This document shows, piece after piece, positions 1-8,691 of a DNA stretch of 38,698 nucleotides. Numbering within the stretch: the first letter of the stretch is position 1; each line of letters begins with the position of its first letter. This stretch comes from Candidatus Pelagibacterales bacterium (GTDB taxonomy: Bacteria > Pseudomonadota > Alphaproteobacteria > Pelagibacterales > Pelagibacteraceae). The DNA is taken from NCBI GenBank assembly GCA_004213215.1, contig SHAO01000003.1:1-38698 (forward strand), in the 5' to 3' direction. Below the pieces are notes generated by a model that worked only from the letters and a program-made list of their open reading frames with translations, was not told the origin of the DNA and ran no database searches. The position numbers and the translations under genes were made by a program.

Positions 1-70
1 ATGCAGCGGCAGCATCATTCAATGTATATTTTTCTTTGTAGGGTAGTAAAATTGCTATCTCTTTTTTCAT
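1..70 (-). CDS. 5' fragment of a minus-strand CDS, possibly a glycosyltransferase-like protein; runs off the left edge
   Basis: Minus strand from 70: ATGAAAAAAGAGATAGCAATTTTACTACCC... = MKKEIAILLPYKEKYTLNDAAAA. Its ATG overlaps the TGA of the upstream GIY-YIG ORF (ATGA). Family guess rests only on 23 aa. Confidence 0.55.
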   Translation of the reverse strand, partial: MKKEIAILLPYKEKYTLNDAAAA

Positions 71-318
71 TTATAGCGTCTTTTAATAAAATTCCTAAAT
101 TTTCTATTTTTCTTTATATAATATTCTCTAGATTTTGCTTCACTTATTGTAGTACACTTCTCTGTATATATGATTTTCCATGTTCTTCCTCTAGTAAATT
201 TGGCACCCTTTCCTGTATTGTGTAAATTTAATCTCTTTTTAAGATTGTTTGTATAGCCAACATATGAAATCACTTTTGACTTCTTTTTAGTGATAATTAC
301 ATAAACAAAATAAGCCAT
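67..318 (-). CDS. GIY-YIG domain endonuclease-like protein (UPF0213/YhbQ-like)
   Basis: FVYVIITKKKSKVISYVGYTNNLKKRLNLHNTGKGAKFTRGRTWKIIYTEKCTTISEAKSREYYIKK is typical of small single-domain GIY-YIG proteins. Confidence 0.88.
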   Translation of the reverse strand: MAYFVYVIITKKKSKVISYVGYTNNLKKRLNLHNTGKGAKFTRGRTWKIIYTEKCTTISEAKSREYYIKKNRKFRNFIKRRYK

Positions 319-329
319 TTATACTATTT

Positions 330-404
330 TGGCGGTCCCACGGGGAATCGAACCCCGATTAGGTGATTGAAAACCACCTGTCCTAACCGTTAGACGATGG
401 GACC
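330..404 (-). tRNA. tRNA-Glu (anticodon TTC), CCA encoded
   Basis: Minus strand GGTCCCATCGTCTAACGGTTAGGACAGGTGGTTTTCAATCACCTAATCGGGGTTCGATTCCCCGTGGGACCGCCA; 7-bp acceptor stem, T-arm GGTTCGATTCC, anticodon loop TTTTCAA. Confidence 0.95.
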
Positions 405-465
405 TATTAAATTAATCTAGTATTTATTATATATTTAATGTTGTTTCAATGATCAAAATAAAATA

Positions 466-2034
466 ATGGAAAATTTAAAAATTAAAATCAATCAAGCTGT
501 TGAGGCTTTTAAATCTGGGAGATTGCTAGAAGCAGAAGATTTAACTAAAGAACTAATTTCCTCAAATCCTAAGGTTGCTTTTTTATATAATCTAATGGGT
601 ATAATTCTATATGAACAAAAAGAAGTAGAAAAAGCTCTTGAGTTCTATAAAAAAGGTATCGCAATAGATCCTGACTTTGCTGAAATTTATAATAATTTAG
701 GTCTATTGTATGCAAACAATAATTTGGGTGCAGATAAAGCGGAAAGCTATTATAAAAAATCTCTATCGATTAATAGCAAAAACCCCGAAACTTATAATAA
801 TTTAGGCAGCTTGTATAAATCACTTGATAAATATGAAGAAGCCATTTCATGTTATAATAAAGCAGTTAACATAAATAAAAAGTCCTTTTATGCTCACCAT
901 AATTTAGGAAATATCTATACAGCTTTAGGAAATTTTGAAGAAGCAAAAAAGTATTTCAAAGAAGCAATAAAAATAAATCCTAATTATGCTAATTCACATA
1001 GGACACTTAGTAGAATAATCAAGTATTCAGAAGATGATGAACATCTCCATATTATGGAAAAAATATACAATCAAATAAATGATACTGATGTTGAAAATAA
1101 AACTAATATTTCTTTTGCTTTAGGAAAAGCTTATGAAGATATTGAAAAATTTGATAAGTCGTTTAGTTTTTATAATAAAGCAAATAATCTATATAAAGAT
1201 AAAATTAATTTTTCTATAAAATATGAAATAGAAAAATTTAAAAAGATTCAAGACACTTTTAATAATAAAACTTTTAAAAAATATGCTGGATGTGGAAATT
1301 CAGATTCAAAAGCTATTTTTATATTAGGTATGCCAAGATCTGGCACAACATTAGTAGAGCAAATTTTATCCAATCATCCTGATGTTTTTGGTGGTGATGA
1401 ATGTGAATTTATACAAAACCTACTAATAAAAAACTTTGGAAAAAAAATTGACAATATTCAATTATATTTTGATGGATTAATAAACTTTGATAAAAAAAAA
1501 TTTAATGAGATGGGTTTAGAATATGTAGAAAAAATGAAAAATATCTCTAAAAATTTTAAAAGACATACAGATAAAATGCCAGAGAATTTTTTGTGGATTG
1601 GCTTTATTAAACTTATACTACCAAAAGCTAAAATAATACATTGTTTTAGAAACTCAAAGGACAACTGTTTATCAATATTCAAAAATCACTTTCCTGGTGG
1701 AAAAATTAATTATTCTTACGATTTAGCTATGATAGTTGAGTATTATAATCTTTATTTTGATTTGTTAAAATATTGGAAAACTTTGTTACCTGATTTTATT
1801 TTTAATATTAAATATGAAGATATTATTTTAAATCCAGAAAAGGAAATTAAAAAATTATTAAAATTTTGTGAACTTGATTGGAATAATAGTTGTTTAAATT
1901 TTCACAACAACAAGAGAATCGTTAAGACAGCAAGTGATGTCCAAGCTAGAAACAAACTGTATAATAGTTCTATAAATTCATGGAAGAATTATGAAAATTA
2001 TTTAGCAAAATATTTTAATAAACTGAATAGTTAG
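466..2034 (+). CDS. TPR-repeat protein with C-terminal sulfotransferase domain
   Basis: Multiple TPR units (e.g. AEIYNNLGLLYANNNLGADKAESYYKKSLSINSKNPETYNNLGSLYKSLDKYEEAISCYNKAVNI), then the PAPS-binding loop motif FILGMPRSGTTLVEQILSNHPDVFGGDE. Confidence 0.92.
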   Translation: MENLKIKINQAVEAFKSGRLLEAEDLTKELISSNPKVAFLYNLMGIILYEQKEVEKALEFYKKGIAIDPDFAEIYNNLGLLYANNNLGADKAESYYKKSLSINSKNPETYNNLGSLYKSLDKYEEAISCYNKAVNINKKSFYAHHNLGNIYTALGNFEEAKKYFKEAIKINPNYANSHRTLSRIIKYSEDDEHLHIMEKIYNQINDTDVENKTNISFALGKAYEDIEKFDKSFSFYNKANNLYKDKINFSIKYEIEKFKKIQDTFNNKTFKKYAGCGNSDSKAIFILGMPRSGTTLVEQILSNHPDVFGGDECEFIQNLLIKNFGKKIDNIQLYFDGLINFDKKKFNEMGLEYVEKMKNISKNFKRHTDKMPENFLWIGFIKLILPKAKIIHCFRNSKDNCLSIFKNHFPGGKINYSYDLAMIVEYYNLYFDLLKYWKTLLPDFIFNIKYEDIILNPEKEIKKLLKFCELDWNNSCLNFHNNKRIVKTASDVQARNKLYNSSINSWKNYENYLAKYFNKLNS

Positions 2035-3779
2035 TTTAAAGCAACATCTTCTATCATAAACTCAACTTTTCTTTCACCTCTCCACTCATTTAGACGTATT
2101 TTTCCTGCTATATTAATTCTTTTTTTATTTTTATTTATAAGAAAAGGTTCAAGTGGACCATTAATGGCATTCCATGCAAAACTTTTGAATACGGTACCGT
2201 CTTTACCAACCAAAACAGACTTTATATGATTATTTGCAACTATATTAGCAGAAATAACTTTTATATTTTCAATAACAAATTTTGGCTCAGTATTACCTGA
2301 CCCAAATGGAGATAAAGAATTAATTTCTTCAAAAAAAACTTCATTTAGTGCACTTGGAGCAATAATCGAATCCAAATACAAGTTTGCACTACTAGTACGA
2401 TTAATATTTGATTTTTCAAAATTTTTATTTAAAAAATCTCTAAATATTGGAATTTTATCTTTTTTTAATACAAAACCACCAGCCATTTTATGTCCCCCAC
2501 CTTTTTGTAGTATTCCTGACTGAACGGCTTTAATTATTTGACTTCCAATATCAAAACCAACTATAGATCTTGCAGATCCTTTTCCAATATTTTGTTTAAG
2601 TGAAATTAATATAGTTGGTTTGTTGTATTTTTCTTTAATTCTTGATGCAACAATTCCAATTACACCTTCATGCCAATCATATCCAGACAAAACTAAAACA
2701 GGATGATTGTGATAATTTTTAACCTCTAAACTAATTTGTTCTGATAAAATAAATTCTATGTTTTGTCTTTCTTTATTCGATTTATCTAAATCGAGCGCTA
2801 TTTGGTAAGTTTTTTTTGGATCATTAGAGAATAAAAGCTCTGCTCCGTGAGAAGCTTTTCCAACTCTACCACCAGCGTTTATTCTTGGTCCTAGTCTGAA
2901 TCCTAAGTCAAATGTTGTTGGCTGTGAATCAATATTACACAAGTCATATAAAGTTTTTAAACCTAAATTTGATCTTTTTTTAATAACTTTTAAACCTTGT
3001 TTAACTATTGCTCTGTTTAAACCAATTAATGGAACAACATCACAAACAGTACCCAATGAAACTAAATCTAAAAAATTTAAAATATTTGGTTCTTTTATAT
3101 TATTTTTTTTAAAAAAATTTTTATCTCGCAATTTTTTATTTAAAGCAACTAAAAAAATAAAACAAACGCCTGCTGCACATAGGTAATTAAGATTTGATAT
3201 ATCATCATAGCGATTTGGATTAACTATAGCGTATGCATTGGGAAGTTTAACATCTGATTGATGATGGTCTAATACAATAACATCAACACTTTTTTTTTGA
3301 GCATAATTAATAGGTTCAAAAGATAAAGTACCACAATCAACTGTAAAAATAATTTTAGATCCATTAGAAATGAGATTTTCAAAACCTAGAGTACTTGGTC
3401 CATATCCTTCGGTTTGTCTATCCGGTATATAAGTTTCAACTTTTTGATTTATAGAAAGAAAATATCGAACAAGTAAGGCTGTTGAAGATGCGCCATCAAC
3501 ATCATAATCTCCAAAAATACCTATTCCTTCATTTTCAATAATACTTTTATATGTTCTATCAACAGCATTTTTCATATCTTTTAGATTAAAGGGATTTGGT
3601 AAAAGATTTTTAATTTTTGGATCTAAAAATTCAGAAATTTCATTAATATTTTTTTTCCTAATAGATAAAAGTTTAGCTACAATTTCTGTTAAAGAAAAAT
3701 TTTCTGAAAATTTTGTAATATCTGTTGAATTAAATTTTTTAAAAAGCCAATTTTTACCACTCACAGAGGAAAAATTCAT
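2031..3779 (-). CDS. recJ: Single-stranded-DNA-specific exonuclease RecJ
   Basis: DHH-family motifs GIFGDYDVDGASSTALL, VLDHHQSD, GPRINAGGRVGKASHGAELL, KGSARSI, GGGHKMAGGF. Confidence 0.96.
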   Translation of the reverse strand: MNFSSVSGKNWLFKKFNSTDITKFSENFSLTEIVAKLLSIRKKNINEISEFLDPKIKNLLPNPFNLKDMKNAVDRTYKSIIENEGIGIFGDYDVDGASSTALLVRYFLSINQKVETYIPDRQTEGYGPSTLGFENLISNGSKIIFTVDCGTLSFEPINYAQKKSVDVIVLDHHQSDVKLPNAYAIVNPNRYDDISNLNYLCAAGVCFIFLVALNKKLRDKNFFKKNNIKEPNILNFLDLVSLGTVCDVVPLIGLNRAIVKQGLKVIKKRSNLGLKTLYDLCNIDSQPTTFDLGFRLGPRINAGGRVGKASHGAELLFSNDPKKTYQIALDLDKSNKERQNIEFILSEQISLEVKNYHNHPVLVLSGYDWHEGVIGIVASRIKEKYNKPTILISLKQNIGKGSARSIVGFDIGSQIIKAVQSGILQKGGGHKMAGGFVLKKDKIPIFRDFLNKNFEKSNINRTSSANLYLDSIIAPSALNEVFFEEINSLSPFGSGNTEPKFVIENIKVISANIVANNHIKSVLVGKDGTVFKSFAWNAINGPLEPFLINKNKKRINIAGKIRLNEWRGERKVEFMIEDVALN

Positions 3780-4720
3780 TTTTTATGTTTATTTTTTATT
3801 ATTTTATTTGTTTTGCTACTATAATGAAGCACTAGTGTTTCAGAAGAAAAATTTTTACCTAAATCTTTTATACCATTAACTAAACTTCCACTAGTTACTC
3901 CTGTAGCGCAAAATATAGTATCTCCTTTAACCATATCATCTATTGTATACTTTTTTTTTATATTTTTAATGCCCAATTTTATAGCTCTCTTTTTTTCTTC
4001 AGAATTTCGAAACACCAATCTAGTGTGCATTTGACATCCAAGACATTTTAATGCAGCGGCAGAAAGAACTCCTTCTGGAGCTCCACCAATTCCTATATAA
4101 ATATCAATACCCGTTTTCGAATTAGCTACAGAAATGGCTCCAGATAAATCTCCATCAGTAATAAAATTAATCTTTACCCTCATATCTTTTAAGGTTTTTA
4201 TTATAGAGTTGTGTCTAGGTCTTTTTAAAACGCAGGCGGTCAATTTACTAGGGTCAATTTTTTTAAACTTTGATAACTGTTCAATATTTTTTCTCACAGA
4301 AAAATCAAGATTCAATATTCCATTTGGTAAATTTGGACCTATTGCAATTTTTTCCATATACATATCAGGCGCATTAAGCAAACTACCTCTGCCGGCTGCC
4401 GCAAGAACTGATAATGCATTTGGTAAATTTTTAGCTGTAAAATTAGTACCTTCAAGCGGATCAACTGCAATATCAAATTTTTTACCTTTCTGCGTACCTA
4501 CTTTCTCGTTAATATACAACATTGGGGCTTCATCCATCTCACCTTCACCAATAACAATTTTACCTTTCATATCAATTTTATTTAATTCGAATCGCATTTC
4601 ATCAACAGCAGCTTGATCAGCGGCTATTTTATCGTTCTTGCCTTTGAATTTAGAAGCACCATAAGCCCCTCTTTCAGTTACCAAAGAAAATGATTTTATA
4701 AAGCTTTTACTTATAATCAT
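3776..4720 (-). CDS. glpX: Class II fructose-1,6-bisphosphatase
   Basis: GKIVIGEGEMDEAPMLYINEKVG, DIAVDPLEGTNFTA, GIGGAPEGVLSAAALKCLG motifs. Confidence 0.95.
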   Translation of the reverse strand: MIISKSFIKSFSLVTERGAYGASKFKGKNDKIAADQAAVDEMRFELNKIDMKGKIVIGEGEMDEAPMLYINEKVGTQKGKKFDIAVDPLEGTNFTAKNLPNALSVLAAAGRGSLLNAPDMYMEKIAIGPNLPNGILNLDFSVRKNIEQLSKFKKIDPSKLTACVLKRPRHNSIIKTLKDMRVKINFITDGDLSGAISVANSKTGIDIYIGIGGAPEGVLSAAALKCLGCQMHTRLVFRNSEEKKRAIKLGIKNIKKKYTIDDMVKGDTIFCATGVTSGSLVNGIKDLGKNFSSETLVLHYSSKTNKIIKNKHKK

Positions 4721-6013
4721 TTAAACTTCTTCAATTCTTATAAAAGTAGGTTTTTTTAAAACAAATTTATTTTTAGTTAAATTTGAAAAAAGATTTATAT
4801 AATTTTTTTCTAAGCTTTTGTGAGTTATAATAATTATTGTAGCCTTTTTATTTTTTTTATCTGGATTTTGTAGTAAATTTTTAATTGATATTTTATTTTT
4901 TGCAAAAATATTTGTAATTGACGATAAAACACCTGGAATATCTTTTACATCAATCCTTAAATATGAGGAACTTATATGTTTTTTAATATCAAATTTAACA
5001 ATTTTTTTTCTAGATTTTGATGATATTCCAAAAGGATATTTTATGTTACCTCTTAGCACTGAACAAAGGTCTGATATTATTGCAGAAGTAGTTGGTCCGG
5101 GACCAGCTCCCTCTCCCTGTAAAATAGTTTTTCCAACTGGAGAACCCTCAATTACTACAGCATTTAAAACTCCATCTATATTTGATAATATAGAGTTGCT
5201 TTTAATTAAACACGGATGCACACGTTCAATAAGCTTGTTCTTTTTAATTTCAGAAATCGATAGTAACTTAATTTTATAACCAAATTTTTTTGTGTATAAA
5301 ATATCAGTTAAATTAATATTTTGAATACCTTCAGTTAAAATATTATCTTTTGAAATAGTTATGTTAAAAGCGATAGATGATAATATTCGTATTTTTGCAG
5401 CTGAATCATTTCCGTTAAGATCAGATATTGGGTTACTTTCTGCAAAACCTAATTTTTTAGCATCATTTAGAACATCATAAAAATTTTTATTACTGTTTTG
5501 CATAGAGGAAAGTATAAAGTTAGTTGTACCGTTAAGAATTCCATAAACTTTATTAATCTTATTAGCTATAAGACCTTCTTTTATAGATCTTATAATAGGC
5601 ATTCCTCCTCCAACAGAAGCTTCGTACTCAAGATTAACTTTATTTTGCTCTGCTAAAGTTGCGAGCTGATCTCCATGCTTTGCTATCAAGGCTTTATTTG
5701 CTGTAATAACATGTTTTTTATTTCTTAAAGCAGAAAAAACCAATTTTTTTGCTATACCTTCAGATCCACCAATTAATTCTACGATGACATCAATTTCTTT
5801 TCTTAAAGGTAAATCCAACGGATTTTTGATCCATTTAGACTTTGGAATTTTAATTAATCTTTTTTTATTTAAATTTTTAGCAGAAATATATCTTACAAAT
5901 GGTATTCTTCCAGTTTTAACGGATATGTGATAATTATTTTTTTCTAAAGTTTTATAAAAATAACTACCTATATTACCAAATCCAGCAATTGCTATATTAA
6001 CTTTTTTTTTCAT
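4721..6013 (-). CDS. hom: Homoserine dehydrogenase with C-terminal ACT domain
   Basis: IAIAGFGNIGSYFYKTL nucleotide-binding site; GILNGTTNFILSSM; KLGFAESNPISDLNGNDSAAKIRILSS; C-terminal LRIDVKDIPGVLSSITNIFAKNKISIKNLLQ. Confidence 0.96.
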   Translation of the reverse strand: MKKKVNIAIAGFGNIGSYFYKTLEKNNYHISVKTGRIPFVRYISAKNLNKKRLIKIPKSKWIKNPLDLPLRKEIDVIVELIGGSEGIAKKLVFSALRNKKHVITANKALIAKHGDQLATLAEQNKVNLEYEASVGGGMPIIRSIKEGLIANKINKVYGILNGTTNFILSSMQNSNKNFYDVLNDAKKLGFAESNPISDLNGNDSAAKIRILSSIAFNITISKDNILTEGIQNINLTDILYTKKFGYKIKLLSISEIKKNKLIERVHPCLIKSNSILSNIDGVLNAVVIEGSPVGKTILQGEGAGPGPTTSAIISDLCSVLRGNIKYPFGISSKSRKKIVKFDIKKHISSSYLRIDVKDIPGVLSSITNIFAKNKISIKNLLQNPDKKNKKATIIIITHKSLEKNYINLFSNLTKNKFVLKKPTFIRIEEV

Positions 6014-6018
6014 AATAA

Positions 6019-6600
6019 TTAATTTGGTATATCATTAATATCTGGATATGGTTTAAAAAAATTTTTATCTTTAACTTTTTTAACTATAGTAGAAAAACTG
6101 GATGAAATAATATTATTATTTTCTACAATAAATTCTTCATTGCTGCCTTTTTTTATCATTTTTTTTTTATTTTTTTTGACATTTTTTTCTTCACGCTTAA
6201 TATTTTTCTGTAACTTTTTTTCTTCCTTTTCCATTCTTTTTTGATTTAATTTTGCTTGTTTAATTTTTTGTTTTTCTTCTTTAAGAGCTAATTTGGCTTT
6301 AATTTTTTCCTCTTTTCTTTTTCTTTTTTCTTCCATCTGCACTTGTTTAGATAAATTTTTCTCAATTTTAACTCTTTTTTTATCTTTTTTTTGCGATTGT
6401 AAAATAATTTTTTCTAACTCTGAGTTCTTTTTTTTCAATTTGCCTTTGGTTTCTCTTATCTCAACAATCATTGTTTTTTTAAAATAATCTTCTTTTTCTT
6501 TCTTGTTAATACAAGCATGATCACCACACCAGTATACAGATTCCTTTGAAGTGCAGCCAGTAATGCTAAATAAAAAAAATAAAAAAAATAATATTTTCAT
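6019..6600 (-). CDS. Predicted lipoprotein with long Lys/Glu-rich charged helix, function unknown
   Basis: Signal peptide and lipobox MKILFFLFFLFSITGC; YWCGDHACINKKEKEDYFKKTMIVEIRE; about 100 residues of K/E/Q-rich sequence. A complete ORF tightly packed between hom and argC. Confidence 0.75.
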   Translation of the reverse strand: MKILFFLFFLFSITGCTSKESVYWCGDHACINKKEKEDYFKKTMIVEIRETKGKLKKKNSELEKIILQSQKKDKKRVKIEKNLSKQVQMEEKRKRKEEKIKAKLALKEEKQKIKQAKLNQKRMEKEEKKLQKNIKREEKNVKKNKKKMIKKGSNEEFIVENNNIISSSFSTIVKKVKDKNFFKPYPDINDIPN

Positions 6601-7616
6601 ATTAAACCTGTGGTTTCCTTTAAATTATAAGCAACATTCATATTTTGCACTGCTTGTCCTGAAGCTCCTTTTATTAAATTATCTATTGTAGATAAAATAA
6701 TTACCTTATTTTTTTCTCTATTTGTGCATACTGAAATATAACAAAAATTAGTATTCACAACTTCATTTGTGCTTATAGGTGTATTAAATTTTGCAAACTT
6801 AATAAAAAAATTATTTTTATGATAATTTTTTAAAAATTTATAAATTTTATTTGCATCTATTTTTTTATGTGTTTCTAAATATATAGTAGACAAAATACCT
6901 CTAAACATTGGAATAACATGGGGAGTAAAAAAAACTTTAACTCTTTTTTTAGATACTTTAGATAATTCTTGATCTATTTCTGCCATATGCCTATGACCCC
7001 CTACTCCATATGCAGTAACTGAATTAAATAAATTCTTAAATTTTCTTTCAACATTTTTTCCACCACCAGAATATCCAGATTTTGAATCTATAATAATATT
7101 ATTTGTATTTATCATTTTTTTTTCGACCAATGGAAGTAAAGGAATTTGAATGGATGTTGGGTAACATCCTGGACATGAAATAATTTTATAATTTTTTAAA
7201 TATTTTCTAGAAAATTCTGTAATTGAATATATAGATTTAAATACTAATTCTTTGCACTTATGATTGAAACCATACCATTTTTTATAAAGGTTTAAATCTT
7301 TTAATCTAAAATCAGCAGATAAATCAATAAGTTTAACACTGTTTGGTATAATTTTTGCTAATTTTTGTGCCTCTCCATTTGGTAATGCTGTAAATAATAC
7401 TTTAATTTTATTCCAATTTATATTTTCTACTTTTGTTAATTTAGGAAGGTTTTTTCTTGATATTTTTTTATCGAATGAGTAAATTTTTTTACCAACCGAC
7501 TTATTAGCACACACATAAAGTATATTTACGTTTGGATGTTTTGATAGAATTTTTACTAATTCTAAACCAACATATCCTGTTGCTCCAGCTACAGCTACAT
7601 TTATAGAATCTTTCAT
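6597..7616 (-). CDS. argC: N-acetyl-gamma-glutamyl-phosphate reductase
   Basis: VAVAGATGYVGLELVKIL; ISCPGCYPTSIQIPLLPL (active Cys); DSKSGYSGGGK; HRHMAEIDQEL. Confidence 0.96.
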   Translation of the reverse strand: MKDSINVAVAGATGYVGLELVKILSKHPNVNILYVCANKSVGKKIYSFDKKISRKNLPKLTKVENINWNKIKVLFTALPNGEAQKLAKIIPNSVKLIDLSADFRLKDLNLYKKWYGFNHKCKELVFKSIYSITEFSRKYLKNYKIISCPGCYPTSIQIPLLPLVEKKMINTNNIIIDSKSGYSGGGKNVERKFKNLFNSVTAYGVGGHRHMAEIDQELSKVSKKRVKVFFTPHVIPMFRGILSTIYLETHKKIDANKIYKFLKNYHKNNFFIKFAKFNTPISTNEVVNTNFCYISVCTNREKNKVIILSTIDNLIKGASGQAVQNMNVAYNLKETTGLI

Positions 7617-7664
7617 TTTTTTTTTATATCAGTTATTGGTCTTAAGAGATATTGTAATAAAACT

Positions 7665-8105
7665 TTATCTTTTAGAAAATTGAAAGCTTCTTCTTGCTTT
7701 TCTATGACCGTATTTTTTACGCTCAACAGCTCTCGAATCTCGTGTGGTGAGTTTTGTTTTTTTTAAAGTTGGTTTAAGCTCAGGCTCGAATTGTACTATT
7801 GCTCTTGATATACCATGAATTATTGCTCCAGCCTGACCAGATAACCCCCCTCCTTTAACTGAACATCTAACATCGAATTCATTCATTCTTTTAATAGCAG
7901 CAAAAGGTCTAAATATAGCAATTTGTAAATTTGGTTTCTTAAAATAATCAACCATATTTTTTCCATTTACATGAATGTTTCCTGAACCTTTTTTAAGCCA
8001 AACTTTTGCAATAGATTTTTTTCTTCTACCCGTAGCATATTTAGAATCTTTAAAATCTAGTTTAATCTTTTTATTGTCCGTATTTATTATTGGTTGAGTT
8101 TCCAT
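7665..8105 (-). CDS. rpsI: 30S ribosomal protein S9
   Basis: YATGRRKKSIAKVWLKKGSGNIHVNGK; C-terminal LTTRDSRAVERKKYGHRKARRSFQFSKR. Confidence 0.97.
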   Translation of the reverse strand: METQPIINTDNKKIKLDFKDSKYATGRRKKSIAKVWLKKGSGNIHVNGKNMVDYFKKPNLQIAIFRPFAAIKRMNEFDVRCSVKGGGLSGQAGAIIHGISRAIVQFEPELKPTLKKTKLTTRDSRAVERKKYGHRKARRSFQFSKR

Positions 8106-8106
8106 A

Positions 8107-8568
8107 TTAGTTTAATGAAATAAAATTTTTCTTATTTATTTTAGCAAAATCTACTACGATTGGATTTTGTGATTCATGAGGATGATTAGTTCCCTTATAA
8201 ATTTTTAATTTAGAAAGTTGCTTTTTTGCTAATGGACCACCAGGCATCATTCTCTTGACAGCTAGTTTTAAAACTTGTTCAGGTTTTTTTTTCATTAGTA
8301 ATGACGGAGTAGTAGATTTAATTCCACCAGGATATCCTGTATGTCTATAATATTTTTTATTATCAATTTTTTTACCTGTAAATTTTATTTTTTCTATATT
8401 TGTAACTACAACGAAGTCACCGTTGTCCATATGTGGTGTGTATTGGTTTTTATTTTTACCTCTAAGAGCCATAGATATGTAAGCAGCTAATCTACCCACG
8501 ATTGCATTCTCAGCATCTATTAAAAGCCAGTTATTTTTTACTTCATCTTTTCTAACAAAATTAGTCAT
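8107..8568 (-). CDS. rplM: 50S ribosomal protein L13
   Basis: WLLIDAENAIVGRLAAYISMALRGKNK; KYYRHTGYPGGIKS; VKRMMPGGPLAKKQLSKLKIYKGTNHPHESQNP. Confidence 0.97.
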   Translation of the reverse strand: MTNFVRKDEVKNNWLLIDAENAIVGRLAAYISMALRGKNKNQYTPHMDNGDFVVVTNIEKIKFTGKKIDNKKYYRHTGYPGGIKSTTPSLLMKKKPEQVLKLAVKRMMPGGPLAKKQLSKLKIYKGTNHPHESQNPIVVDFAKINKKNFISLN

Positions 8569-8648
8569 TATAGTTGCGCATAAATACTGAGATTAACAGA
8601 TAAAGTCAAATTATATAGACGATAAAAAGCTTTATTTTTCCTCATAAT

Positions 8649-8674
8649 ATTAGTTAAATAAGTTCTTATCTAAT
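8649..8674 (+). promoter_or_regulatory. Candidate leader hairpin upstream of metY (unclassified)
   Basis: ATTAG...CTAAT outer stem with inner ATAA-GTTC-TTAT stem, about 18 nt before the metY ATG and next to TATAGGGA. AT-rich background makes chance pairing plausible. Confidence 0.3.
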
Positions 8675-8691
8675 TCAATATAGGGAAAAAA

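Noticed and set aside
1-225. Plus-strand 74-aa ORF
   Set aside because: Antisense to the GIY-YIG gene and the left-edge CDS; low-complexity F/L/S-rich translation with no family resemblance.
4134-4616. 160-aa plus-strand ORF antisense to glpX
   Set aside because: Overlaps a well-conserved glpX; composition typical of a shadow ORF.
6163-6480. Poly-T/AAG-rich tract resembling a tandem repeat or CRISPR-like array
   Set aside because: It is the K/E-rich coding region of the lipoprotein read from the opposite strand; no constant repeat or spacer structure.
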